IMG/VR virus record: IMGVR_UViG_3300037104_000086
Span: 1-20,298 of that record
Source of the DNA: a virus
Length of the DNA: 20,298 nt
Direction: 5' to 3' (one strand)
Part shown: piece after piece, positions 6,628 to 13,545 of the stretch
Numbering within the stretch: position 1 is the first letter of the stretch
How the letters are laid out: every line of letters starts with the position of its first letter
Notes under the pieces: model-generated
Database searches by the model: none
The model's input: the letters and a program-made list of their open reading frames with translations, nothing else
What the model was told of the DNA's origin: nothing
Program-made: the position numbers and the translations under genes

Positions 6628-6904
6628 GTCCGATGATCCTATTGATGATAGTGTTAATTTAGCCCAAGAAGAGCTAAAAAAAAATTTAGCTCATTATAGG
6701 AATGTTGTAAATTGCTTAGGTGCAAATGTTCCCGTTGAATGTCTATGTTTGCCGAAAAAAATTGAGAATGCATTAATACGGGAGAAGTTTACTATCGTAT
6801 ACGACCTTCTCTACCGCGACTTTAGAGAAGTCAAAGGCATCGGAGACGTTGGTATCGAGATTATCCTTGGACGCTTGGACAATTTCGGCACGGTGGGCAT
6901 TTAG
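6626..6904 (+). CDS. RNA polymerase alpha-CTD-like small protein, antisense to late genes
   Basis: This 92-aa ORF is the only rightward one in the left 15 kb that looks real. The N-terminal 33 residues are acidic and helical. Residues 35-85 follow the alpha C-terminal domain pattern: VECLCLPKKIENAL (bacterial: L-x-L-x-x-R-x-x-N-x-L), FTIVYDLLYRD (I-x-T-V-x-D-L-L), then VKGIGDVGIEIILGRLDNFG (G-x-G-x-x-x-x-E-I). The Asn matching E. coli N268 and the Gly matching G296 are kept; the DNA-contacting R265 position is Lys. It could bind DNA or host polymerase and reprogram transcription. There is no Shine-Dalgarno. The start shares CATG with the scaffold start, and the last 132 nt are antisense to the 215-aa gene. 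A chance ORF is possible but the domain match argues against it. Confidence 0.6.
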   Translation: MSDDPIDDSVNLAQEELKKNLAHYRNVVNCLGANVPVECLCLPKKIENALIREKFTIVYDLLYRDFREVKGIGDVGIEIILGRLDNFGTVGI

Positions 6905-7420
6905 GTATTCTGATTCCGATTCTAGATTTATACCTGTTGCTGTACGAATGGCATTGTAAAATGATGATTCATTATAATTGGTGAAGCCACCGGTTTCATT
7001 GTCATACATGAATCCTGAGAAGAAAGCATCACACCAATATTTTGTATTTTTCCACTGAAACGATACCCCATTTGTCTCTGATATCACAGCCATCACCTTA
7101 GCGCTTGGCAATGACCATAATCTAATGATAGTGTCTGTTCTCTTTTGATAGTGAAAGACAATCTGCTCTGGACGAGGTTTCGGAAGATATGGCCATGCAT
7201 AAAACTTTCTACGCATTACCCCATAAATAAGAGGATCACTCGCTCTCACCATTGCAACGCAGAATTCAGGCTCATCGATTATGTTATAGTGTGCATCGAT
7301 GCATTTCCATACTTCCTTCAGAATATCATCAGTCAAGGCATGACCAATCTCCAACGGATCATACTTGGTATGGTCTGATTGAGCGGCAAGGGAGTCTGCG
7401 CCTACTGTTCTAGTTTTCAT
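6773..7420 (-). CDS. Conserved phage protein of portal/capsid module, unknown function
   Basis: This 215-aa soluble protein begins MKTRTVGADSLAAQSDHTKYD. The middle reads DPLIYGVMRRKFYAWPYLPKPRP and SLPSAKVMAVISE; the aromatic-rich part is WCDAFFSGF; the end is EYLNAHRAEIVQASKDN and AFDFSKV. I recognise this layout from proteins between portal and scaffold genes in related environmental phages, where it has no established function. The Shine-Dalgarno is poor. The C-terminal 43 codons are antisense to the alpha-CTD-like ORF, yet that part (YLNAHR, FDFSKV) also looks family-like, so both strands may be coding here. Expected role: head assembly or packaging (inference). Confidence 0.8.
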   Translation of the reverse strand: MKTRTVGADSLAAQSDHTKYDPLEIGHALTDDILKEVWKCIDAHYNIIDEPEFCVAMVRASDPLIYGVMRRKFYAWPYLPKPRPEQIVFHYQKRTDTIIRLWSLPSAKVMAVISETNGVSFQWKNTKYWCDAFFSGFMYDNETGGFTNYNESSFYNAIRTATGINLESESEYLNAHRAEIVQASKDNLDTNVSDAFDFSKVAVEKVVYDSKLLPY

Positions 7421-7434
7421 TCAATTTTAGTTTT

Positions 7435-7629
7435 TCATTCGTCAGATCGTTTTTTCAAAACCCAGTCAACGAATATATTTTGACAGGCGTCCAATACAAA
7501 ATCCCAATTATCCCCATCGGGATCTGATCCTTCCGAATCTTGCAAAAATCTCTTATGAAGTTCTAGTAACTCATTAAGATCCTTAAAAAATTCAAATCTT
7601 ATTTTTCTTATTTCTTCGTTGTTCCTCAT
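7435..7629 (-). CDS. Small acidic protein, unknown
   Basis: This 64-aa protein has a helical N-terminal half (RFEFFKDLNELLELHKRFLQ), an acidic loop (DSEGSDPDGDNWD) and a helical end. Its ATG overlaps the TGA of the upstream gene (ATGA), so it relies on coupling, as no clear Shine-Dalgarno is present. Fourth or fifth in a run of tiny genes between portal and scaffold. No function assignable. Confidence 0.65.
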   Translation of the reverse strand: MRNNEEIRKIRFEFFKDLNELLELHKRFLQDSEGSDPDGDNWDFVLDACQNIFVDWVLKKRSDE

Positions 7630-7811
7630 TTTTTCTTAGGAGTATATCCACCCCAAGATTTTCCTTCTTTTAAATGTTCTTTAAGAAATTTCTTATGTTC
7701 TTTCCCATAAGATTTCTTTTCTTTTTCAGAATAGGCAGATGATAATTCTTTTTTTGCCTTAGACAATGATTTTTTAATCATCTTCCTAGCAGGTTTAGGT
7801 GTAGCAGCCAT
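7626..7811 (-). CDS. Small Lys-rich protein, unknown
   Basis: This 61-aa protein is extremely basic (KPARKMIKKSLSKAKKEL, EHKKFLKEHLKEGKSW) and probably helical. It starts at an ATG sharing one base with the upstream TAA (TAATG) and has a strong Shine-Dalgarno (GGAGG, 8 nt away). Basic phage proteins of this size may bind DNA or be packaged with it; that is inference. Confidence 0.7.
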   Translation of the reverse strand: MAATPKPARKMIKKSLSKAKKELSSAYSEKEKKSYGKEHKKFLKEHLKEGKSWGGYTPKKK

Positions 7812-8017
7812 TAGTGATCCTCCCCATTAACCTTAGTATGAGTAGTAGTCCTAGTATTGGCCACTTTAGGATTCCACTCCGTACCAGCGATATGATTTGT
7901 ATCTCTCACATCGCTCATCTTGTAATGCTTCTCCCAATGGCTACCCCGATCAATAGATGCATTGCCTTTGCCAGGAACAGACGCAGACTTCCCGTGATTA
8001 TCATGATGCTTAGCCAT
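7811..8017 (-). CDS. Small His/Asn-rich protein, unknown
   Basis: This 68-aa hydrophilic protein is rich in His, Asn, Gly and Thr (MAKHHDNHGKSASVPGKGN) with no hydrophobic core, so it is probably disordered. A Shine-Dalgarno (GAGGA) overlaps the stop of the upstream 55-aa gene. It is a member of the short-gene cluster after the portal. Function unknown. Confidence 0.65.
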   Translation of the reverse strand: MAKHHDNHGKSASVPGKGNASIDRGSHWEKHYKMSDVRDTNHIAGTEWNPKVANTRTTTHTKVNGEDH

Positions 8018-8024
8018 ACGATCC

Positions 8025-8192
8025 TCACTTATTCTTTTTTCTTGTCATAGTTTCTTTTTTAATTTGTTTTCTCAATCCTTTTGGTCTATGTTCTGGCCTA
8101 GATATTTCCTTTTTAGATGATCTTCTTTCGATCATCTCCAAACCACTAGCATTTTTTTTAGCCAATGATTTATAGTAATTTTTTCTAGCCAT
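8025..8192 (-). CDS. Small basic protein, 55 aa, unknown
   Basis: An open frame runs from ATG at 8192 to TGA at 8025-8027 and gives a 55-aa, very basic protein (MARKNYYKSLAKKNASGLEM, then RPKGLRKQIKKETMTRKKNK). AGGA lies 5 nt before the start. It is separated by 6 nt from the upstream 59-aa gene and by 7 nt from the next start. The tight spacing and ribosome site support it as a gene. Probable DNA- or RNA-binding or virion-associated peptide; not recognised. Confidence 0.65.
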   Translation of the reverse strand: MARKNYYKSLAKKNASGLEMIERRSSKKEISRPEHRPKGLRKQIKKETMTRKKNK

Positions 8193-8198
8193 ATAATC

Positions 8199-8378
8199 CT
8201 AATATTTCATCTTATTCTTCTTAACATAGTTAGCGAGACCAGCTGAGTTTTTATCTAGATCACCAGGATTTCCCATCTCTGAACCATACTTTAGGCTGCA
8301 AGTTGGGTTGAGTTGACCTTCTGACTTTTCGCTGTGTTCTGAAGGCATTTTAGCTGATTTCATTCCTTTGCTTTTCAT
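8199..8378 (-). CDS. Small protein following the portal, 59 aa, unknown
   Basis: An open frame runs from ATG at 8378 to TAG at 8199-8201, 59 aa (MKSKGMKSAKMPSEHSEKSE, then GNPGDLDKNSAGLANYVKKN). The ATG overlaps the portal TGA as ATGA, so translation is probably coupled to the portal. A Shine-Dalgarno-like GGAGG lies within the last portal codons. The end pattern (LANYVKKNKMKY) recalls short ORFs beside portals in related phages, but no function is known to me. Confidence 0.65.
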   Translation of the reverse strand: MKSKGMKSAKMPSEHSEKSEGQLNPTCSLKYGSEMGNPGDLDKNSAGLANYVKKNKMKY

Positions 8379-10372
8379 TTTGGGCCTCCTTTAGGCTTTG
8401 ATTTTGTCTCTGTTTTTTCGGGATTTCGTCCCAATTTAATACTTTGTGCCAGATCAAAAGATTTCTGCATAGTTTCCATTTGCAGATCTTCTAATCCTAG
8501 CATAGTTTTTACTAATTCTAAATCAGCAGATGCCTCTTCATGTTCTGCGGAAGCTTCTAGCCTACCAACATTAGCGAGCTTCTCTTTCTCAGTGGCAAGA
8601 TCAACACGGCTCTTAGTGTAAGCAGACATGATCTTAGACTCATCAACTTTAGCCTGTTGTTCGGCTTCTTGCTGCTGAGCCTGTTGCTGCTGTTGGGACT
8701 GCTCTTGCATGTCAGCAATGACTTTAGCCTTATTGGTGATGAATGCAGCTTCAAGTATGCTCTTGTCTGCAATCGGCATACCGATCTCTTTGAAGTGTAA
8801 GAGTTGTTGGAGTTCCATCTGACGCTGAGAGGTAGAATAGTTGCCTTCTTCTACGGCTATGGAATATTTAAGAGAATGGCTACTGAAGAATCTAGGATCT
8901 GCTTCATGTCCCAAGATCGAAGAGATCTTTCCTTTAGAGAAATTCTTTCGGATTGCCTGTAGTCGGATCTTTCCGTAAAGTCTTTGGGTGTAGTCAAGTT
9001 TATCAAATATACCTTGGAGAGTCGTAAGACCTGCTCCTTGTCTGAGCATACTGAGGATACCGGATTTGTCATCGGTTGCGGCGCCGAGCAGTTCTTCATT
9101 GACTCCGCTGATTCTGGTGATGTCTTCACTAAGGCTTCTTGATAGCTCCATCATACTCTGTGGAAGATTGGGAGGATCTATCCTCTGAACTAAATTCTGT
9201 ATGGGCTGATCACTTGCCTTTAAAGGCACGAGAAAGCCCTGTCCTGACTGTCTAAATGCTTTGGGATCGGTTACACTATCTACCTTATAGATCCATCCAG
9301 AAGTGATCTGAGACTGCAAAATGTCCATCTCAATTACTTTGCGAACATTATAAAGGTATTGAACATCTCGCATATTCCGAATGATGCCTTGCAAACGCCA
9401 CGAAAATGACTGTAGATCAGGCTCATAATAACATAATGATGGGGCATACGGGTAGGAATCTATTGAAAGAAGATTAGGCCCGTCATACATTATTCTGCCG
9501 CCTAGACAGATTCCTACTTTCACTGTTGGCACCTGTACTTTCTTAATCATTAGCCAAGGCTGTTGGGCCAATGTACGTTCCATCATGTCTTCAGGATCTG
9601 TTTCATCCGCTTCCCATTCCACAGATTCACCTGATTTTGGGTCTATGATGAGCGTAGCCTCACGAGTAGTACGATAATGGAATTCATCCATAGGCATGAG
9701 CTGATTGGCTTGCAAATTGAGTAATTCTGCTTGTAAAGGGAATCTACCATCTTTGATACCACCTGTGGGCATCTTATCGATTTCTTTAGAATGGCCAGGA
9801 ATAAGCGACTTTGCTGCGTTCTTGTTCACCCATCTACGTCTCCATAACCCTGAGCAATCAGTTAAATCCATTTTACGAAAGAAAGGATCTACGAGGATGT
9901 TGCAATATGCAACACTGTCAGTAAAAAGATCACCAGAGATCGGATCAAGAGTATAAGAAGGATAGAGATGCAGCCAATTGCTACCGGTATCGCAACAGCC
10001 TTCGAAAGATTGAGACAAATATTCTTGAAAACCATCACGATCTTCACTCCATTTTAGCACTTTGTTGTAGTCGTCTGCTAAAGGATCTGCATCACCTTGC
10101 ACTGGAATGGTAATTGTAGACTTTCTATTCCTTCTTTGGAAGCCACAGATCATATTGATATGTCGACGTATCAGATTGAAGAAGAATCGACGTGCTTGGT
10201 AGTACTGATTGTCTCCATATACCATAGACCAGAGCGATTGATCGCCTGCTTTGAAGCGCTTATCGATAGCTCCCTGAGCCCAGTAAGATGCATTAGCTGG
10301 ATAAGAGGATTGATAGAAAGAATCCATGAATTGTTTTAGATGCTTTGAGCCTGAATCGGTCGGATCGACCAT
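8375..10372 (-). CDS. Portal protein, P22-like
   Basis: The portal forms the dodecameric ring at the packaging vertex through which DNA enters and leaves. The protein is about 665 aa, near P22 gp1 in length. Early features are ARRFFFNLIRRHINMICGFQRRNRK and WSEDRDGFQEYLSQSFEGCC; the middle has SYPYAPSLCYYEPD and ISGVNEELLGAATDDKSGI; the C-terminus is a long Gln/Glu-rich helix (about 565-600) like a barrel extension. I chose ATG at 10372 because GGGAG lies 5 nt upstream. A longer TTG start at 10408 is possible but has a weaker ribosome site and adds only a Gly/Ser/Tyr-rich tail. The next gene overlaps its stop. Confidence 0.9.
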   Translation of the reverse strand: MVDPTDSGSKHLKQFMDSFYQSSYPANASYWAQGAIDKRFKAGDQSLWSMVYGDNQYYQARRFFFNLIRRHINMICGFQRRNRKSTITIPVQGDADPLADDYNKVLKWSEDRDGFQEYLSQSFEGCCDTGSNWLHLYPSYTLDPISGDLFTDSVAYCNILVDPFFRKMDLTDCSGLWRRRWVNKNAAKSLIPGHSKEIDKMPTGGIKDGRFPLQAELLNLQANQLMPMDEFHYRTTREATLIIDPKSGESVEWEADETDPEDMMERTLAQQPWLMIKKVQVPTVKVGICLGGRIMYDGPNLLSIDSYPYAPSLCYYEPDLQSFSWRLQGIIRNMRDVQYLYNVRKVIEMDILQSQITSGWIYKVDSVTDPKAFRQSGQGFLVPLKASDQPIQNLVQRIDPPNLPQSMMELSRSLSEDITRISGVNEELLGAATDDKSGILSMLRQGAGLTTLQGIFDKLDYTQRLYGKIRLQAIRKNFSKGKISSILGHEADPRFFSSHSLKYSIAVEEGNYSTSQRQMELQQLLHFKEIGMPIADKSILEAAFITNKAKVIADMQEQSQQQQQAQQQEAEQQAKVDESKIMSAYTKSRVDLATEKEKLANVGRLEASAEHEEASADLELVKTMLGLEDLQMETMQKSFDLAQSIKLGRNPEKTETKSKPKGGPK

Positions 10373-10430
10373 TCCTGCTCCCGAATATTCACCACCGTAT
10401 GAACCCAAAAGAATACCTATGTGTTGGTAT

Positions 10431-10449
10431 CCTTATAGTATACTAAAGG
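10431..10449. repeat. Palindrome upstream of the portal gene
   Basis: CCTTATAGTATACTAAAGG has CCTT/AAGG ends around the perfect palindrome TAGTATACTA, with one unpaired base. It lies in the 43-nt gap between the 113-aa gene and the longest possible portal start. It could be a protein-binding site or a small mRNA hairpin. No T-run follows on either strand. Confidence 0.4.
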
Positions 10450-10451
10450 TT

Positions 10452-10793
10452 TTATTTGTATACGATTCTTCTCCTGCCACAAACATAACATTTCTTGCGT
10501 CTCTTCATGCCTTTACTAAATAGACGATGAATCCTGAATGCTCTTCCGAACACAAGACCTTTTACAGCCAATGTAGCATTCTGAAAAAATAGAATAGAAT
10601 TGTATGGCGGGCGATATATTATTTGATTCTCTCTCCATAGCAATCCTTCAGGCAATTGCATGAGTTTTTCTTTTATTTCCTCGAAACGAGGATTGCAGGA
10701 ATATTCAACATTCTCATTCAAAACAAAACTTCTTGCAAAGAAAGTTGCTCCATAAGGCTTTCCATCAATGATTTGATAGTCTTGTAGTTTCAT
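10452..10793 (-). CDS. Unknown protein with C-terminal CxxC, 113 aa
   Basis: This 113-aa protein has a mixed fold: NPRFEEIKEKLMQLPEGLLW, a hydrophobic strand (NSILFFQNATLAVKGLVFGR), and a basic end with one CYVCGRR pair. Its ATG overlaps the TGA of the 68-aa gene (ATGA). A single Cys pair could form half of a zinc site in a dimer. No family recognised; operon position between TerL and portal. Confidence 0.6.
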   Translation of the reverse strand: MKLQDYQIIDGKPYGATFFARSFVLNENVEYSCNPRFEEIKEKLMQLPEGLLWRENQIIYRPPYNSILFFQNATLAVKGLVFGRAFRIHRLFSKGMKRRKKCYVCGRRRIVYK

Positions 10794-10996
10794 TGCCTAT
10801 CAATCTCTTCTTCTTGCAATGTATATCTGATAGAATTCCACTCTCGCATACATCTCCGACATTTATACGTGTATCGAGTGTACTTACCAATTTCTTCAAA
10901 TTTCCACATCAAATCCCCTTTCCAACTTTCAACTCGTTCCGGATACCATTTTAGGCATTTTGGACATTCATCATTGGGCTCAGGGGTTAGATACAT
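10790..10996 (-). CDS. Small zinc-ribbon-like protein, 68 aa
   Basis: Two CxxC pairs (CPKC near residue 11 and CRRC near 46) flank an aromatic/basic segment (GKYTRYTYKC), the usual four-Cys zinc ribbon layout. GAGG lies 9 nt before the ATG. Such ribbons often bind nucleic acid or partner proteins. The 32-nt gap before it (10997-11028) holds only this ribosome site. Function unknown. Confidence 0.65.
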   Translation of the reverse strand: MYLTPEPNDECPKCLKWYPERVESWKGDLMWKFEEIGKYTRYTYKCRRCMREWNSIRYTLQEEEIDRQ

Positions 10997-11028
10997 TCAA
11001 ATTATCCTCATTAAAGATCTTCCATATC

Positions 11029-11241
11029 TTATTCTATAGATTTAGGAGGATTTGGCAACGGCATCCAATGAGAAGCATCTATTTTCCCCCAGGAATGCTC
11101 CCAACCATCACATTCACAGTTAGGAATAAAATGCTCAACATCTCTACACCAAACGCAAGAAACGGATCTATTTTCTGAAAAAACTAATATGTCTCTATCT
11201 TTAGGGATAGGCATATCCTTAACGCTGATCCATTCACTCAT
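11029..11241 (-). CDS. DUF551-like small protein
   Basis: This 70-aa protein starts SEWISVKDMPIPKDRDILVF and ends with ASHWMPLPNPP. This is the DUF551 signature: WISV-(K/D)-x-x-P near the start, (T/S)HWMPLPxPP at the end. The family is common in phages and has no known function. A strong AAGGAGG lies 7 nt before ATG, and the start overlaps the stop of the related 102-aa gene (ATGA). Confidence 0.85.
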   Translation of the reverse strand: MSEWISVKDMPIPKDRDILVFSENRSVSCVWCRDVEHFIPNCECDGWEHSWGKIDASHWMPLPNPPKSIE

Positions 11242-11546
11242 TGAAAATCCTCCTTATAATAACCTCTCTTAGATAATATCTGTAATGATTGTTCATCAAG
11301 CTCTCTCCAATGAGTTACATAATCCCATTTTTTATGCAAATCAAAAGGGGGGTAATAAAATGGGTTAACTATATATCCATTTTTAACGCTCCATCCAAAG
11401 GAATGATCTAAATGACCAATTCCTATCAAACGTTTCTCAAGTTTGTGCATTACATTTTCGGGATCAAAGTCATCTATTAGAAATATGACTTCTACATCTC
11501 TTTGGTGATCTGGCAGTTTGTCTTTGGTTCTTATCCATTCAATCAT
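11238..11546 (-). CDS. DUF551-related protein, 102 aa
   Basis: The N-terminus IEWIRTKDKLPDHQRDVEVI and the later VTHWREL match the DUF551 layout, with the PLPxPP end replaced by a longer helical tail (DEQSLQILSKRGYYKEDF). It is a paralogue, in tandem, of the next gene. Both the start and the stop overlap neighbours as ATGA. Function unknown; the pair suggests duplication. Confidence 0.7.
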   Translation of the reverse strand: MIEWIRTKDKLPDHQRDVEVIFLIDDFDPENVMHKLEKRLIGIGHLDHSFGWSVKNGYIVNPFYYPPFDLHKKWDYVTHWRELDEQSLQILSKRGYYKEDFQ

Positions 11547-11713
11547 ATATATTTACCAAACCAGCATGTCCAAGATTTGCAGCATTCAACACAAGTAAAT
11601 TGATATTTATCCATGTTTTTTCCGGATTCTAAAACTTCTGTAGAATTTGCCACCACTAACTTTCCTTTAGAATCTAAACAGTGATCACATTTGTCTTTCA
11701 TTTCTTTATTCAT
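11543..11713 (-). CDS. Small Cys-rich zinc-ribbon-like protein, 56 aa
   Basis: An open frame from ATG at 11713 to TGA at 11543-11545 gives 56 aa. It has CDHC near residue 9 and CVEC-C near 41, a four-Cys zinc-ribbon pattern, then WTCWFGKYI. The ATG shares one base with the TerL TGA, and its own TGA overlaps the next ATG. The double coupling argues that it is real although short. Function unknown. Confidence 0.7.
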   Translation of the reverse strand: MNKEMKDKCDHCLDSKGKLVVANSTEVLESGKNMDKYQFTCVECCKSWTCWFGKYI

Positions 11714-12987
11714 CAATAGTACCCTCCATGAGCCTGTCCAAAATCAATCACATCACTCTCTCCATATACCTTACGCCTCAGCTGATCAATCGTAAGATTC
11801 TCATCAGGAGAATTAAACTCACCTTGAGGGAAAGCAGAATAGCACGCATAGCGTAAACTGTCCATGATGTGGTCTCGCTTCTTCAATGGAGCATCTTCGC
11901 CTTTATCTGCTGCCTTTGGATCCCAACAATATGATTGAATACAGTCAATGAGATTCTTGCACCTCTTGTGAATGACCAGATTCTTTTGAGAAACGAACTT
12001 GGAGGTCGTGCGAATCCCTGGAAGCACATCATTCTTCGCATCCAAAACCGGTAAATCTTTCCTGCGGAGTTCCACTTTAAATGACGCAGCCGCCGGATCA
12101 ACGTATATTGCCCTGACACTTTTATGTTTGACAAAGTTGTAAAGATCATCTGACAACTCCGCATCAGTCTTGGATCTTCCTTTAAGTGTTGAGTCGTAAT
12201 AGTATTCATCTTCTACTCTTATCTGTGGCCATTGCGTAGGCGTGACAGCCAGTAGAACAGCAGCAGTGGCATTACTAGTACCATAGTCAACGCCAACAAT
12301 ATAATATGTAGCAGGCACACCATTGCTATCATACAAATTATCATGATCATACGAATCATAGATAAGACCATGAGCAACCGCCCATTCACCAAGGATGTAT
12401 CTTTTGTACCACATCCCTGTGTACTCTTTTTTAAGATTCTCTTTATAAATTGGGTCAAGGCTGGGGTTGTCATCCAACTCAAAACTCCAAGAAATAAGAT
12501 CGAGATCAGTACGGTCAATGTAGTCTTTCTTCAGCCAATGTGTCGGGCCTTCTGGATTGCATGTTGCTAGTAATTGAGCTTTAGGAACGCTTAAACGGCC
12601 TTGTAGCATACGCCAGAATGGTGCAGGAATGCAAGTTGCTTCATCCACATAGGCCATAGCCAAAGTAGACCCTTGGATGGCTCTTACGGCTGATTCGTCA
12701 TGAGCGCCTACGAAGTACACGTTACGTCCATAGATGCGAGTAGAACCTGTTTTAGATGAAGGTGGAGAGCCTCCTAGCATCTTATAAAGCTCTGTGAGCA
12801 CGTTACGTTGAATGGTATCTCTATTGACACCAATAATCATTGCGTCTCCCTTTGGGCCATTACGCATGAGATCCACAAGCTTTAGGATAGATGCGAATGT
12901 TTTTCCTGAACGAACAGCTCCAACCCAAATGTTGAAACGCTTATCGGCTTCATTGAACGATTTGATCTGCTTCAGGGATAGGGGCAT
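11713..12987 (-). CDS. terL: Terminase large subunit
   Basis: This is the ATP-driven DNA packaging motor and nuclease, 424 aa, a usual length. Walker A is GAVRSGKT (23-30), Walker B AMAYVDEA (110-117, with D115/E116) and the coupling motif ATCNPEGP (141-148). The C-terminal RNase H-like nuclease has acidic residues in VGVDYGTSNA (D234), YVDPAA (D297) and HIMDSLRYA (D376). The phage Terminase_3/PBSX-like subgroup is the best fit. It overlaps TerS by 38 nt and is followed by a coupled zinc-ribbon gene. No residue of the motor or nuclease looks lost. Confidence 0.95.
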   Translation of the reverse strand: MPLSLKQIKSFNEADKRFNIWVGAVRSGKTFASILKLVDLMRNGPKGDAMIIGVNRDTIQRNVLTELYKMLGGSPPSSKTGSTRIYGRNVYFVGAHDESAVRAIQGSTLAMAYVDEATCIPAPFWRMLQGRLSVPKAQLLATCNPEGPTHWLKKDYIDRTDLDLISWSFELDDNPSLDPIYKENLKKEYTGMWYKRYILGEWAVAHGLIYDSYDHDNLYDSNGVPATYYIVGVDYGTSNATAAVLLAVTPTQWPQIRVEDEYYYDSTLKGRSKTDAELSDDLYNFVKHKSVRAIYVDPAAASFKVELRRKDLPVLDAKNDVLPGIRTTSKFVSQKNLVIHKRCKNLIDCIQSYCWDPKAADKGEDAPLKKRDHIMDSLRYACYSAFPQGEFNSPDENLTIDQLRRKVYGESDVIDFGQAHGGYY

Positions 12988-13366
12988 TCTTATCTTTTAG
13001 CATTTTTATTTCTATGAGAAGATGATTGATGATAGCATCGTTGATAGGCAATTTATCATCATTATGATCTTTCTGGCCCAGCCATTGTTTTCCTAACCAG
13101 ATGGCCATCGCGCAGTTTTTTTGAGACATTTTGAATTGAGATCTTCTAAGTGAGGCATGTCCACCTTCGGAAAACCTTTTATATACGGTACAATAATCTT
13201 CCCCGTACATTTCTTGTATTTTTATTGCAAGAGTTTGCTTGTGTAATTTCAAAACAGAACAAATCTCAGATTGAGTGCATTGTATTTCACATAAACCTTC
13301 AAACTGTTCCCATAGAAAAATTTTCTTAGGAGGGCCAACGGGTTTTCCAGTAGGTTTACGTGCCAT
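12950..13366 (-). CDS. terS: Terminase small subunit
   Basis: The 138-aa protein has an HTH near residues 26-50 (CEIQCTQSEICSVLKLHKQT) and then FSEGGHASLRRSQFKMSQKN, followed by AMAIWLGKQWLGQKD. This is a recurring small-terminase layout: DNA recognition, then oligomerisation helices. It recognises the packaging start on phage DNA and hands it to TerL, whose gene overlaps its end. It may bind within its own gene or nearby; no such site is proven. The N-terminal KPTGKPVGPPKK is a basic arm. Confidence 0.85.
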   Translation of the reverse strand: MARKPTGKPVGPPKKIFLWEQFEGLCEIQCTQSEICSVLKLHKQTLAIKIQEMYGEDYCTVYKRFSEGGHASLRRSQFKMSQKNCAMAIWLGKQWLGQKDHNDDKLPINDAIINHLLIEIKMLKDKNAPIPEADQIVQ

Positions 13367-13369
13367 GTC

Positions 13370-13519
13370 TTAGCACATCCCTTTCTTAGCTTTCTTACCC
13401 ATATCGACTAAAGAATCGCGTTTCTTGTCCATCTTCTCTAAAGATTTGAGGTCTTTGGAAGCTTTCTTGAGTTTATGGCCCTTGACTTCAGATTCTATTT
13501 TACGGATTTTTTTGTCCAT
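13370..13519 (-). CDS. Small Lys-rich protein, 49 aa, unknown
   Basis: An open frame from ATG at 13519 to TAA at 13370 encodes 49 aa, about a third of them Lys (MDKKIRKIESEVKGHKLKKA). AAGG lies about 9 nt before the start. It fits the gap between the methyltransferase and TerS with 26 nt and 3 nt spacing. Probably helical and nucleic-acid binding. No family recognised. Confidence 0.6.
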   Translation of the reverse strand: MDKKIRKIESEVKGHKLKKASKDLKSLEKMDKKRDSLVDMGKKAKKGMC

Positions 13520-13545
13520 GACACAGCCTTATGGTAAAAGGCATA

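Noticed and set aside
12219-12518. Hydrophobic ORF inside the terminase large subunit
   Set aside because: It is an out-of-frame reading of the conserved TerL nuclease region and has no independent ribosome site.
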